This document shows positions 30,903 through 41,172 of a stretch of 47,289 bases of DNA, one piece after another. The stretch is taken from assembly GCF_000142905.1 (NCBI RefSeq), contig NW_013657630.1:1-47289 (forward strand), given 5' to 3'. Within the stretch, counting starts at the first letter, position 1. Every line of letters begins with the position of its first letter. The DNA is from Thecamonas trahens ATCC 50062. Taxonomy: Eukaryota > Apusozoa > Apusomonadida > Apusomonadidae. A program made the translations under genes and the position numbers. A model generated the notes under the pieces. It was not told the DNA's origin, did no database searches, and saw only the letters and a list, made by a program, of their open reading frames with translations.

Positions 30903-32632
30903 CTACCGCGGCTGCAACTGCCCGTCCGCCGCCGCGGCCTTGAGCTGCGGGATGAGCTCAAGCATCTCCTCGGTCATGCCCAGCAGCTGAGGGTCGACCA
31001 CCTCGCTGTCGACCTCGTCGCCGCGGAGCTCGAGCACGTCCTTGATGGCGCGGTAGTCGGCCTCGGCGGCGTCGAGGTTCTCGACCGTTGCCGCATCTGA
31101 CGCCGCCCGCAGCGCCGTGTACAGCCGCCCGCGCATGTGCCGCGCCGTCACGTAGTTGCCGAGCGCCTCGTTGTCGACCTTGAGGCTTGCCGCGTCGAGC
31201 GCGCCTGGCTCGCGGCTCTCGGCCGATCCGGGTGTTGCTCCATGTGCCACCGCAATGTAAAGCGTGAGCGAAGCAATTGCCTTGACCGCCACCTCGTTGA
31301 GCCGCTGCGTGGTGTGCACCGCTCGCCCGTCGCGCACCGCAGCCGCCTTGGCATCGTAGATGCCGACCAGCGCCGACGCCACCTCGTACGAGAGCTGGAG
31401 CCAGGCAGCGTAAAAGTGGGCATAGTTGAGCTCTTTCATGACCGGATCGAGCGCGTTGACCTTGCGCTTGAGGAGCTTTGTCCGGATCGAGTCGTCGTCT
31501 GCAACCGGGCGAGGACCTCGTACAACCGGCCCTTGTGAATGAGCGCCTCCACGTGCTTGCTCACGTACCCGTCGAGTACAAAGGTGCTCAGCGCAGCCTC
31601 GACCGCCCGAAGGCCGATGAGGAATGCCGGCTGCGCAGCCTTGAATCCAGCAACCGGTGTGAGGTCAAGCCCGCTCAGCACGCTTGCGTCCTCACCGCTG
31701 GCTGCCAGCTGCGGGAAGAGGTCAACGGTCTGGTACTCACCGTCGGTGGAACTCGCCCACGCCGCGAGCAGATCGCCTACCAGCGAGGCGGCCGCGATGT
31801 AGATGTCGCCGCGGGCCTCAATGCCGGCCTCGGTCCCGGGTCCAGCGGCCTCGGTCCGCTTGCACATGATGTCGGCAGAGTCGAGGAGCGCCCGCGCGGT
31901 GGCAAACCCGCCGCGAGTCGCGTAGTAGCCCGCGAGCTTGGTCGCGTTGGCCACCCACGCCCACGGCTCGCCCGGCAAGCCGCCGTCGCCGACGGCCGCG
32001 ATCTGCCTCTCGAGCGTGACCCGGCAGCACTGGGCCGACTCGTCAACTCGCCCGGCAGCCGCCGCCACCTGTGCCAGTACAAACAGGGAGGTGGTGTGCA
32101 GGTGCTCGAGGAAGCGGCTCGCGGCGGAGCCGTCGTCGTCGTCGGTCACACCGGGAATGACCGACGGCGGCGGCCGCGCCATTTGCTGGTACAGCTCGAT
32201 GGCTGCTGTCAGATGCTCCTCCGAAGCCTCGACCTCACTGCGATTGGCATACAGCACCGCCAACGAGTTGTGAGCATCAAGCGCAGCCAACGGCGAGATG
32301 TCGGTGAGACCGTTCTCCAGCGCCTGCAGCAGCTTCTGCTCGCCCTCGCTCCGCTCTTCGGTCGCCAGATAGTTGAGCCCCAGCCGATACCCGAGATAAG
32401 CCTCCCACTCGATGGCGCCCCTGCCCTTTGCATCGGACACAGCCTCGCCACCACCATCATGACCACCATCGCCGACTCTGTCCGCAGCACTGTCCCCACT
32501 CGCAGCGAGTGCGGCCTCAAGATGGCTCCGGGCGGCATACTTGGAGTCGAAGCACCGTTCGACTGGGTCCTCGGCAGCCTCGAGGGCGTCGACCGTCTTG
32601 ACTAGCTCCACTCGTTCGCTTGCTGTTGCCAT
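30903..32632 (-). CDS. KIFBP: KIF-binding protein homologue (frame break)
   Basis: A TPR-like helical protein of about 575 residues. AIEWEAYLGYRLGLNYLATEE, WVANATKLAGYYATRGGFATA, ELNYAHFYAAWLQLSYEVA and the C-terminal ELRGDEVDSE...MTEEMLELIPQL correspond segment by segment to animal KIFBP (KIAA1279), which binds and inhibits kinesin motor domains such as KIF1 and KIF15. The frame changes by -1 near 31485-31505: the first frame ends ...LQTTTRSGQ, while the continuing frame reads DDDSIRTKLLKRKVNALDPVM and runs into the next conserved block, so this is one gene. The stop codon lies 2 bases beyond the RasGEF stop on the opposite strand. It shares an 820-bp upstream region with the bZIP gene. Confidence 0.85.
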
Positions 32633-33455
32633 GACGCTGCTCTTGGGAGGTCAATGAGTGTGGTGTATGTCTCCGACTCCCCGACCGGGTCGCCTCGCTC
32701 ACCGCCGGCTGCTTTGGGACGCTTTGCTCAGTCCTTTGCCGCAAAGGTGCTCCGATCTAGGCTGCACTGACTCTTGATGCTCTCCTCCGAAATGGGTGGC
32801 TATGTGGTTGCTTTTCGTGTGCTGTGTGGGGGGGGCAAGGGGCCGGGTGCTTGTTGGAGTGCGCGGTGAGCGGCAAGGCGAGGGGTGGCCCTGTCGTGTA
32901 TCTCTACGTGTACCTCGGTAAATATTTTTGCACGTGTGAGTAGGGGTACGCCACGCTGTACGCGCACCTGCGTACCCCACACACCGGCTTACCCGCCCCG
33001 TCCATCCGCTACCAGCTGCCGCTCGCAGACTTGCGTCGTATCCGTCTCCCGCAGGCATGTACCGCTATTGTTTCAGCGCCAACATCTCTCGCTAGAGCTC
33101 CCTGGTGGACTAATTCCGCGCGTCACTACTGTCTCCTGCTCGTGTCGCTCATGGCCATCTTCCGGGATCGCCATCCCGCCCACACGCTACCTCATAGCCG
33201 TCGCACACACACACACAAATACAGACGCAAACACACACACACACCTTACCATTTCTATTTCTCCCTCTTGCAGACTTTTCCGCACGATCACGAGTGTACT
33301 CAATTATGGTCCGGCCCGATCATGCTGGGTGGCTGACCGAGGGACACAATGACGTCGAGTTCACGTCAGCATGCCCGACAAGGCACGTCACCGCGAGTGA
33401 GCAGACCAACTAACGGGAGAGAGCGTGGGTAGACCCGACTCAGAGACATACGCAA
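32633..33455. other. Divergent upstream region of KIFBP and bZIP genes
   Basis: Contains an AT-rich GGTAAATATTTTTG (32918-32931) and a CA-repeat (33207-33245). No conserved open frame, tRNA or other RNA was recognised. Confidence 0.45.
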
Positions 33456-34439
33456 GTGGTTGTGTGTGAGGGTATGAAGCTCGATTCGCTCGCCAGGGCC
33501 GCAGTCTCGCTCGGCGGCGAAGACAGGGACCTGCCGTCATCGCACATGGTCCACAGGAAGGCTGGGAAGAGCGGCAAGGCCAGGAAGAGCGTGAAGAGCG
33601 GAGAGGGTGGGAAGGGCAGGCGGCAGCAACAGCAGCAGCAGCAGCAGCAACAACAACAACGGGCTACAACAGCAAGGGTGGTTGTTCCCGCGGCTTCATC
33701 GACGACATCGGCGTCATCGGCATCCATCGCGTCGACAGCCCCGGCGGCGTTCCCGGCGGCTGCCTCTAGCTCCGAGTCGAGCCGGCGCGCGGAGCGGCGC
33801 GGCGGAAACGGACGTGGGCGGGTTAAGCGCGAGGTCGAGTGCGAGCCGTATGGGCCGGTGGGGCGCGGGGCTAGTGGCGATGGCGACGATGAGCAGCGGC
33901 ATGACGATGGGGCCGAGAGCGGCGGCGGCGCCAATGAGACCGCCAAGGGAGGTTCCGACGGGGCGTCGCTGCGGCGGGCTATGGAGGAGCTGAAGGAGCT
34001 GGAAGACTCGGTCCACAACATCAAGGACTTGACAGAGGCACAGCGGGCGCGTCGGCGGAAGATCCAGAACCGGATCGCAGCGCATCGTCTGCGTGTGCGG
34101 AAAAAGGGCCGCATCGCGCAGCTCGAGGTGGAGAACTCGACGTATCGCGACCGCATCCGCGAGTTGGAGGCCATCATCATTGCCGAGTCGCGCGAAGGCC
34201 AGGTGACCTCGCTCAAGCAGCACATCGACGACCAGGCTGCTCGAATCACCCTTCTGGAGACCTCGCTCGGGGTCGGGAGCCGTGGCGGCGGCGCAGCAGA
34301 CACGGCGCCTCCCGCCACCGATCTCGCCGCCGACCTCGCCAAGGCCCGGATCCGGGTGACTGAGCTTGAGGCGCTCGTCGCGCACCAGGCGCTCACCATC
34401 CGCAAACTGGAGAAGGACGCCAAGTCGGCACAGTTGTGA
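33456..34439 (+). CDS. bZIP transcription factor
   Basis: A 327-residue protein without introns. A Lys/Gly-rich head leads into a polyQ tract (about 57-69), then disordered Ala/Ser/Gly-rich sequence. The basic region at about 193-215, RARRRKIQNRIAAHRLRVRKK, carries the bZIP signature N-x2-AA-x3-R, followed by heptads beginning IAQLEVENSTYRDRIRELEAI, and a second coiled segment near the C-terminus (VTELEALVAHQALTIRKLEK). It would dimerise and bind DNA in the nucleus; the subfamily (CREB/AP-1/other) cannot be set. A second in-frame ATG at 33474 could also be the start. The 3' end lies 33 bases from the convergent GCNA stop. Confidence 0.9.
   Translation: MVVCEGMKLDSLARAAVSLGGEDRDLPSSHMVHRKAGKSGKARKSVKSGEGGKGRRQQQQQQQQQQQQRATTARVVVPAASSTTSASSASIASTAPAAFPAAASSSESSRRAERRGGNGRGRVKREVECEPYGPVGRGASGDGDDEQRHDDGAESGGGANETAKGGSDGASLRRAMEELKELEDSVHNIKDLTEAQRARRRKIQNRIAAHRLRVRKKGRIAQLEVENSTYRDRIRELEAIIIAESREGQVTSLKQHIDDQAARITLLETSLGVGSRGGGAADTAPPATDLAADLAKARIRVTELEALVAHQALTIRKLEKDAKSAQL
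33626..33660 (+). repeat. CAG/CAA repeat encoding polyglutamine
   Basis: A mixed CAGCAA run encodes about 12 Gln in the bZIP protein; length polymorphism is likely. Confidence 0.9.
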
Positions 34440-34472
34440 TAGACGGGAAGTTTATGAGCTCAAGCGATGCGG

Positions 34473-36466
34473 CTAGGAGCGGGACGCCTCCTTGGCGGCC
34501 TTGTACTTTGCCGAGAGGAGCGACATGAGCTCGCCGTGTGAAGCGTCAGGATTGGATTGCTTGACCTGTGCGTAGTTGGCCTTGACAAAGTCAGCAAACG
34601 GGTTGGCGGCGCGGGCGGACTTTTGCAGGGCGAGAACGCCCGAACACTTGCCACAGCGCTGGCTGGCGACGTTGATCGACTTGGAGTGGCGGCCGTAGAT
34701 AAAGCCGCAGCCGGTGCACTCGTACTTGAACTTGTACGTGATGGCGTACGAGTGGCAAGTCGTGATGTGCAGGTCGTGAAAGGCGGCCTCGGCGGCGCGG
34801 GCCCAAGCCTTGAACACCTTGCCGTGCGGCGGCTTGGACACGTGGTTGACGAGCCAGGCTGCAGCGTGGCACATCTCGTGGCAGAGCGTGTTGCGCAGCC
34901 GCTCGACGCGATCAAGAACCTTGCACGAGAGCTCGATGTGAGCCGAGTACTCGGTCCCGCGCCGCCGCATGATCGTCCGCCCGGCGGTCTTGGTCAGCCG
35001 CGGCGCCCAGATCAGCTCCATGTCTGCTGGCAGCAGCGAGTCAAACGCCTTGGCGTTGAACTCGGCGTAAAAAGTACGAGAAAGCTCTTCGCGCTGCCGC
35101 TTGAACGCCGCCATTGACATCGGCTTGGCCGGCGCGCGCTTGACCGGCGCGCACTTGACCGGCGATGGCGAGAGTGACGGCAACCGCGGCGCCGGCGAGG
35201 CCGATGGCGACGACTGGTACGAGTAGCCGCCGCGGTCGAGTGCCGGCTCTCGTCGTCCGACCCGAGCAGCTGCGAGTACTCGCTCATGTCCGAGGTGTTG
35301 ACCACAAAGCTGCGAGTACTCGCTCATGTCCGAGGTGTTGACCACAAATCCGTCGAGCGACGAGTCAAGATCGGCGCGCAGACTCTGCCGCAGGCTCTGA
35401 GTCCGAGTTCGAGTCCGAGTCCGAGTCCGAGTCCGAGTCCGAGTCCGAGTCGATGATGCGGCGCTTGGGGCGGCAGGGTCGGCGGGTGGGGACTAGGTCG
35501 ATGCTGTCGTCGTTATCAAAGGCGTATGCATCGACCGCGGGTGGAGAGGGTGGCGAATCGGGCCGAACGACGGTTGGAATGTTGGCCTCGGCCGATTCGG
35601 CGAGTGTGCTGTCGGACGTGATGCTGGCGTCGATACTGGCGTCGATACTGGCGTCGATACTGGCGTCGATACTGGCGTCGATACTGGCGTCGATACTGGC
35701 GTCAGAGCTAACGTCGAGTGCGTTACAAGGCGTGACGCTGGCGTCGACTGGGCCATCAGGTGTGACACTGGTGTCTGCACTGACGTCGAGTGCGTCATCA
35801 ACTCCGCCATCAAACCCGCCATCAAACCCGCCATCAAGCGTGACGCTCACGTCAAGCCCGCCATCGAGCGCATCACTGGCGTCAAGCCCGCCATCAAGCG
35901 TGACGCTCACGTCAAGCCCGCCATCGAGCGCATCACTGGCGTCAAGCCCGCCATCAGACACGCCGGCCATACACTCACCGTCACACCGGTCGCCGCCTAC
36001 TCTCCCGCCCTCGGCACCATCGTCAAATGAGAGCCTCCGCTCCGTCTTGGGCAAAGCCTCGAGCTTGTTGAGATCAAAGTCGGCAAGCGCATACCGCTAC
36101 CACCCATCCACATCAAGTCACCACACATGAGTATACGGCCAGACACACGTCGAGTGGTGGCGTTGGGGGGGGAGAGAGAGAGAAGAAAAAAATTAGTCAA
36201 ACGCCGGGAGAAACCGAGTGGCCGCCAACTCTGGCGCCAAATGGCTCAACACGTACTGTCACCCTTGGCGTGAGCGTATAGCGCTCGGGCCGGGCTGGTG
36301 TGGAGACCACCAGCACGTCAGCATTCTCCTTGACACTTGCCGCCTTGCTCATCCCTCCTAGAGGGGTCATCCACCCGTACTTGAGCGCTGTCGCCATGAA
36401 CCGCTCGGGGCTGCTCATCGTAGGCCTGTCGGACGTTGAGTGGTCGCCGTCTGGCTCGCCAGACAC
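34473..36466 (-). CDS. GCNA: GCNA/ACRC-type SprT metalloprotease with acidic repeat region (frame break, internal 40-bp duplication)
   Basis: The C-terminal part (34473-35120) has the full GCNA order: SprT protease with NTLCHEMCHAAAWLV (HExxH) and later HGKVF, a zinc ribbon (CTGCGFIY...CGKCSG), and an HMG-box-like end (NPFADFVKANYAQVKQ). GCNA and Spartan cut DNA-protein crosslinks in the nucleus (family knowledge). Upstream, 35365-36096 codes an acidic disordered region: a DASI tetrapeptide repeat, LDGGLDVSV repeats and a (DS)n tract, as expected for the GCNA N-terminus. A deduced intron (36097-36256) joins it to exon 1 ending YTLTPRVT. Between the acidic region and the protease there is a +1 frame change near 35370-35420 and a 40-bp tandem duplication at 35269-35348. 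The start is uncertain: ATG 36466 or 36415. Confidence 0.85.
35269..35348 (-). repeat. 40-bp perfect tandem duplication inside GCNA
   Basis: Two adjacent copies (35269-35308, 35309-35348) are identical. Each can encode VVNTSDMSEYSQL. Since 40 is not a multiple of 3, the second copy is read in another frame. Confidence 0.95.
35405..35452 (-). repeat. GAGTCC hexamer repeat encoding Asp-Ser tract
   Basis: GAGTCC units (plus strand) encode (DS)n just before the frame change in the GCNA gene; a slippage-prone stretch. Confidence 0.9.
35626..35699 (-). repeat. 12-bp repeat (about six copies) encoding DASI
   Basis: GCGTCGATACTG (plus strand) repeats exactly about six times. On the coding strand it gives Asp-Ala-Ser-Ile repeats in the disordered N-terminal region of the GCNA-like protein. 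Confidence 0.95.
35821..35955 (-). repeat. 60-bp tandem repeat encoding a 20-residue acidic unit
   Basis: Two complete near-identical 60-bp units and a partial third encode DASDALDGGLDVSVTLDGGL-like units. The DVSV core with flanking Asp resembles a SUMO-interacting motif, but this is only a resemblance. Confidence 0.85.
36097..36256 (-). other. Deduced intron in the GCNA gene (160 nt)
   Basis: It starts GTACGTGT and ends GGGTGGTAG, phase 0. It contains a branch-like TGACTAAT, a long pyrimidine tract and a C8-C9 run. The downstream exon reads RYALADFDLNKLEALP into the acidic region. Confidence 0.65.
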
Positions 36467-37236
36467 CCGATGCCCCCTTCACCGCCATCACTTGGCCACA
36501 ATGAACCAGCCGCTAACCCGCTACCACACCTTGACCCGCATCAGCTTCCCCTCGAATCCAACACCACTCAAATGCCGCATCAATAGCCAGCTCATGCTGT
36601 ACATGGCACCAACACGCATCGTCGCATCATCGCATCATCACTCCTGCATCAACATGCATCAGCTCACATCAACATTCGGAGCAACGGCTACGCCTCCCTC
36701 GCCGCTGACGAGGTCTCAGCTCATAGCAATTGCAGTAGTCCCTGCTTCCTCCCCCCCCGTGTCATGATACAGGCGCATGATGCGCGGCCTATTCTTTTCG
36801 AGGCAGAATGATGGCCATCACTGCTTGTGCCGCCGTTCCGGAACCGGAAGTGGGCAACCCACGCGGAGCAGGTGGCGGAATACGTGCGACATCTGACTCT
36901 GGCTGACCTCGAGTGATGCGAGCCATGCGAGGGCGCACCGATGAATGGATTTCTGAGAAAGGGCCAGAGGAGCAACATCATGCCGTCGGCTATGTCTCTG
37001 CTGTGCCGCGTATCCGTGTGCTGCGTGGGCGGCGAAAGCGAGCCGCGGGCAAGGTGGCATCAAGGCAGGCACCTCGCGATCACGGCCGTGATCACAGCCG
37101 TGATCGCGCGGCTGCTGAACACAGCCGGCGGGAGGCCGCGAGCAGGCGAGCGAGCAAAGGTTGGCAAGGGTGCAACACTGCACGTGTGGGCAAGGCGTCA
37201 GGGAGAAGGAGACCAGCGTGGCACGGGCCGGCAAGC
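36467..37236. other. Divergent upstream region of GCNA and PP2C genes
   Basis: Holds a 16-bp palindrome (listed separately). No conserved coding sequence or RNA gene was recognised. Confidence 0.45.
37078..37093. promoter_or_regulatory. 16-bp perfect palindrome upstream of the PP2C gene
   Basis: GATCACGGCCGTGATC is fully self-complementary, and a further CCGTGATC half follows at 37098-37105. It sits about 145 bases before the PP2C ATG. A dimeric transcription factor site is possible; restriction-like symmetry by chance is also possible. Confidence 0.4.
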
Positions 37237-39923
37237 ATGAGCGAGACCCCGCACAGGCCGGTGACCAAGGGCGCGTCCATGACTGCGCTGTTGGAGCAGC
37301 AGCGGCAAAAGGCCGCACGTCGTGGTGGTGGTGTTGCAGACGGTGGTGATCACGGCCACGGGAATGGCCACCCTTCCCAAGCCCCCATGGCAAGCCTTGG
37401 CGTGGAACAGCTGCAGAACATGCGCTCACTCTCGCTCCCACACTCTCTCAAAGAGACTGGTACGTTTTTTCTTGTGGTTCCCTTGCCCATACCCCCCCCT
37501 TCCCCGTCTCCGCCCTTTGCCTGTCGCTCGCCGAATACGCGTGGGTTCAACTCGCTCGGAAAGCTTCGGCCTTCCCACCTCTGCCCCCACCTCCACCACC
37601 CCCACATTGCCCTCCCCCATCACCTCATACTCACCGTCCAACCCTCAACTGTGCTTGTGCTTGCTTGTCCTGCTCTCTCCTCCTCCGCGTCACCCTCCTC
37701 CGCCCGCCACTCCTGCCGCGTCACCGCCGTCCTGCCTCTCTTCGCTCCTTGTTCAACCAATCATGGCACTTTTTGTCGCCTTTCACCACAGGCCCGATGA
37801 ACGCGTCGCTGAAGACGCGGGCCCTGGGTCAGTATCGCCGCCTCATGCGGCAGAACAAGATCAAGAAGCAGTACCAGAACGCGTGGGATGTGTCGGAGCT
37901 CATGGGCGTCTCGCTGTACATGGCGCTTGAGCTCGCACGCGACCGCATCATGGCCGAGGAAGACGCCTCGCGGGTGCTGACCCGCCAGGAGCTTGTTACG
38001 CTCCACACTCTGGTCTCAGACGCCGTTGCCGCGTTTGTGAGCGAGACTGTGCGCGAGGTCGAGGCCCGCGCCGCCCACCGCGCCGCTCGCCGCGCCCGCC
38101 GCATCGCGGCTGTCGAGGCCAAGGCATTGGCTGCTACCTCGGGCGCGAGCCACGATTCGGCCACCGCACACAGCCTCGACCCGTCAGCACACGACTTGGC
38201 GGCGTCGCCGGACTCGGTCGGCTCGCCGGGCCCGCGCCGCCGCCGCCACCGCCGGGAGCCCGGGACCAGCGACCGCCGACGTGCCCCGCTCCGGGTCCAG
38301 TCGTCGCAGTCGCTCTCGGCCGACTCGGACGACTACTCGCCGGAACGGCCCACCCCCACCCGGCAGTTCAAGTCGTCGGCCGAGCTCGAAACAAAGCACG
38401 CGCGCTCCGCAGCCTCGCGCGCCCGTGCCGAGGACCAGGCCTTGAGCGAGGAGTCGGCCCAGCTCTCCGACTCGTGTGACTCGGGCTCTTCGTCGTCAAC
38501 CATCACTTCGCCGTCTCGCGAGGAGGACTCCGGCAGCTCAGACAGCTACAGCAAGGGTGGTGTCTGCCCGCTGCCGGCCGGCGACGCCACCTCAACCTCG
38601 TCGTCGAGTCCGACGTACGGCTCGGGCTACTCGGGCTACTCAGACTACTCGGACTACTCGTCCGAGTATGACTCGGATGGCGAGTCCAGCACCGCAACTG
38701 GCGCCGGCCCGCTCCGCCCGGTCTACGGACCCGACGCCCTGCGCTCGCCTGCAGCCGCCAAGCTTGTCTTTGCTGGTGACGAACTGCGCGAGGTGCTTGT
38801 CAACGCCGTTGACGAATGGGAGCCCGAGCCCGACGGCTCGGCCATGCCCGTGCAGGTCGCCGGCGCGCGGACGCAGGGCTCGCGCTCGCATCTGGAGGAC
38901 ACTTTCCTCTGCACGCCATTCCTGGAGGCGCTGTGCCTGGGCGAGAGCGTGCCGGAGACTGCCCACGCCGAGCCTACCTTCCTGGCCTCGATCTTTGACG
39001 GCCACAACGGCGCATACGCCTCCGAGTACGCCGTCTCGCAGCTCTTCCTCCCCATCGGCAACGCGCTCGCCTCGCGCAGCAGCCTTGCCGGCGCCGAGCT
39101 CGACAACAGCGAGCTCGGCGCCGTGGTCACACTCGCCTGCCTCGACGTCGACGCCACCTTTAACGCCAAGGCCACCCGCGAGTCGCTCAACGACGGCTCA
39201 ACCGCGCTCATTGTCCTCCTCCGCGGCAAAAAGCTCTTTGTAGCCAACGTCGGCGACTCGCATGCGGTCGTCTCGGACGCCGGCACCGCCCACCTCCTCT
39301 CGTCCATGCATTCGCCCAAGCGGCCCGACGAGGAAGAGCGCATCATCAACTCTGGCGGCTCAGTCGTTTGGTTCGGGACGTGGCGCGTCAACGGCTCTCT
39401 CGCCGTCTCGCGCTCAATCGGCGACCCACAGTACCAGGACATCGTCATCCCCAATCCCGAGTTTGCAACCTACGACGTTCTGGACTCGTACGAGTTTGTC
39501 CTTCTCGCCTCGGACGGCGTGTGGGACGTCTTCCCTCACCAGGACGCCGTTGACTTTGTCCGCTCACGGCTCCTCGCCGGCGCCTCGCCCGGCGCCGTCA
39601 TCGACGCCCTCCTCGACGAGGCTGTCCACGCCCGCAGCTCGCCCGACAACGCCACTGCCGTCCTTCTCGTCCTCCGCACCCCCGTCGACGACCCGCCGTC
39701 GCCGGCCTCAGCCGCGCCACCGCTCCTTGTCAAGCACTCCTCCAACCTCGCCATCGTACCCTCGTCTCCCCTGGTGGCCTCGCCCAACTCGGCAGGCGCC
39801 GCCTTTCACAGCAAGTCGCCGCCCGCCGTCACTTGCAACGTCATTGCGCCCTCTTCCCCACTCGTCCGCAAGTCCTCTTCTGAGAGCATCTCCCGCACGA
39901 GTCCAGCAAGTGCTGCATCATGA
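37237..39923 (+). CDS. PP2C-family protein phosphatase
   Basis: Exons 37237-37459 and 37792-39923 join at phase 1 into a 784-residue protein. N-terminal 75 residues are low complexity; about 80-170 is basic and helical, followed by a long Ser/Asp/Tyr-rich disordered region (SGYSGYSDYSDYSSEYDSD). The C-terminal domain (about 430-700) has all PP2C motifs: QGSRSHLEDTF, ASIFDGHNGAYA, LNDGSTALIVLL, FVANVGDSHAVV, LAVSRSIGD, VLLASDGVWDV and SPDNATAVLLVL. The metal-binding Asp and Glu residues are present, so it should be an active Mn/Mg-dependent Ser/Thr phosphatase. Substrate and location are unknown. The tail after the domain is Ser/Pro-rich. Confidence 0.92.
37460..37791 (+). other. Intron of the PP2C gene (332 nt)
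   Basis: It starts GTACGTTT and ends CACCACAG, phase 1. It contains a C8 run soon after the 5' end. Confidence 0.8.
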
Positions 39924-40266
39924 CGGCCCCGCCTCCTCCTCCCACACCCAATGATATGGAGTAGACTAGCCATTGCAAGGATCGAGTGGGGTGCAGTGTA
40001 GAGAGTATTCAACAAGATGTGACAAAGAGGCCGAAAAACCTGCCATCGACTCGTTTGCAGTTCCCTCTCCGCCCCAACACCCGCACTCGCCGTCCGAATC
40101 ATTGGCCAGCTGGCAGACCAGTCGCCACCACTACCGCACAACACCCCACCACCCCGCCCGAAACCAACACCTCGGGAGGGAGGTACCCACCACCACCACC
40201 CACCACCACCACCCACCCACCACCACCACCACCCACCACCGCCACCACTACCGCATACACACACCC
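39924..40266. repeat. Spacer with ACC-repeat leader
   Basis: Positions 40170-40245 are an ACC/CCACC repeat rich in C and A just before the next start codon. It resembles the C-rich leaders at 8695 and 12305. Confidence 0.7.
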
Positions 40267-41081
40267 ATGTCGTCCTTCTCCATTGTTTCCGTCTCGCTCT
40301 CGGACGACCTGTCCACCCCGCCCGAGTCCGAGTCGTCGCTCACCCTGGTACGCCCGCACACGCCCACGCCCATGCCCACACCCATGCCAATGCTGCACGA
40401 GGGGGGGGGGTACCCATGGGGGGAAACGGGGGGAGGGTGCAGCATGGGTGCTATGGTGGGGCTGTTTGGCAGCAGTCTGCCTGCCCACACCGTCCGCTCT
40501 GCCGGCCTGTGGCGGGAGGGAGGGGGAAGAGGGGAAGAAGGGGGGGTGCGTGGGGGGTGGGGGGTGACTGACTGGGAAAAATTTGTTGGGTGCTGGCTTG
40601 CCGACTGGCTCGGGCCTTGCCTCTCGCCTGCCGACCGCATGGGATCGATGGCCTACTGCCTGGTGCCAACACGACTGCGTCGCAACCACAGCTCGAGTAC
40701 CCCATATGCCGCAAGTGCTGCATCTCGCGGGAGGAGCGAGTGACACACAAGGAGGCTATCAAGCGGCAGCGGCGGATCCGCGCACTTCGTGCGGGCCAGC
40801 CTGACCCGTATCCACCCAAGGACGGCAAGTGCGCGTGCTGGGCAAGGCGATGCCCGGCCGAGTGCGTCGTGTGGGACTGCTGCCGCCCGGCACCCGCAAC
40901 CGCCAAGCCGCAGATCCGGTCGGCGGCCAAGCGCAAGCCGGTCCACGACGAGTGCTCCTACTCGCCGGAGCCGCTCTCCTACTCGTCGTCGTCGACCGAG
41001 TGGGAACTCTTCCACGACCTGCGCAAGGCAGGCGGCAAGAGCACCGCGCGCACCTACAAGTCGTCGCGTTCCAGGCCATGA
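40267..41081 (+). CDS. Cys-rich two-exon protein, function unknown
   Basis: Exons 40267-40347 and 40692-41081 join at phase 0 into 156 residues. Exon 1 encodes an acidic Ser-rich head (MSSFSIVSVSLSDDLSTPPE). Exon 2 encodes a Cys-rich block, CRKCC, CACWARRCPAECVVWDCC (nine Cys within about 55 residues), then a Ser/Tyr-rich and basic tail (STARTYKSSRSRP). The Cys spacing suggests zinc binding, but it matches no finger I recognise. It may be a cytoplasmic or nuclear adaptor; no function is claimed. It ends 91 bases from the convergent USB1 stop. Confidence 0.75.
40348..40691 (+). other. Intron of the Cys-rich gene (344 nt)
   Basis: It starts GTACGCCC and ends AACCACAG, phase 0. It contains a G10 run and further G6-G7 runs on the coding strand. 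Confidence 0.8.
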
Positions 41082-41172
41082 TCGCCGCCGCCATTTATCG
41101 TCGTCGCCGGCGTACGCATCCATCCTCGCAGAGTAAAGCCCCCGCTGCAACCGCTGCTCCATCGCTCCTCTC

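Noticed and set aside
36197..36466. Separate 89-residue protein
   Set aside because: A GTACGTGT site at phase 0 and a matching TAG acceptor join it to the acidic region of GCNA, which explains the frame better; the separate gene remains possible.
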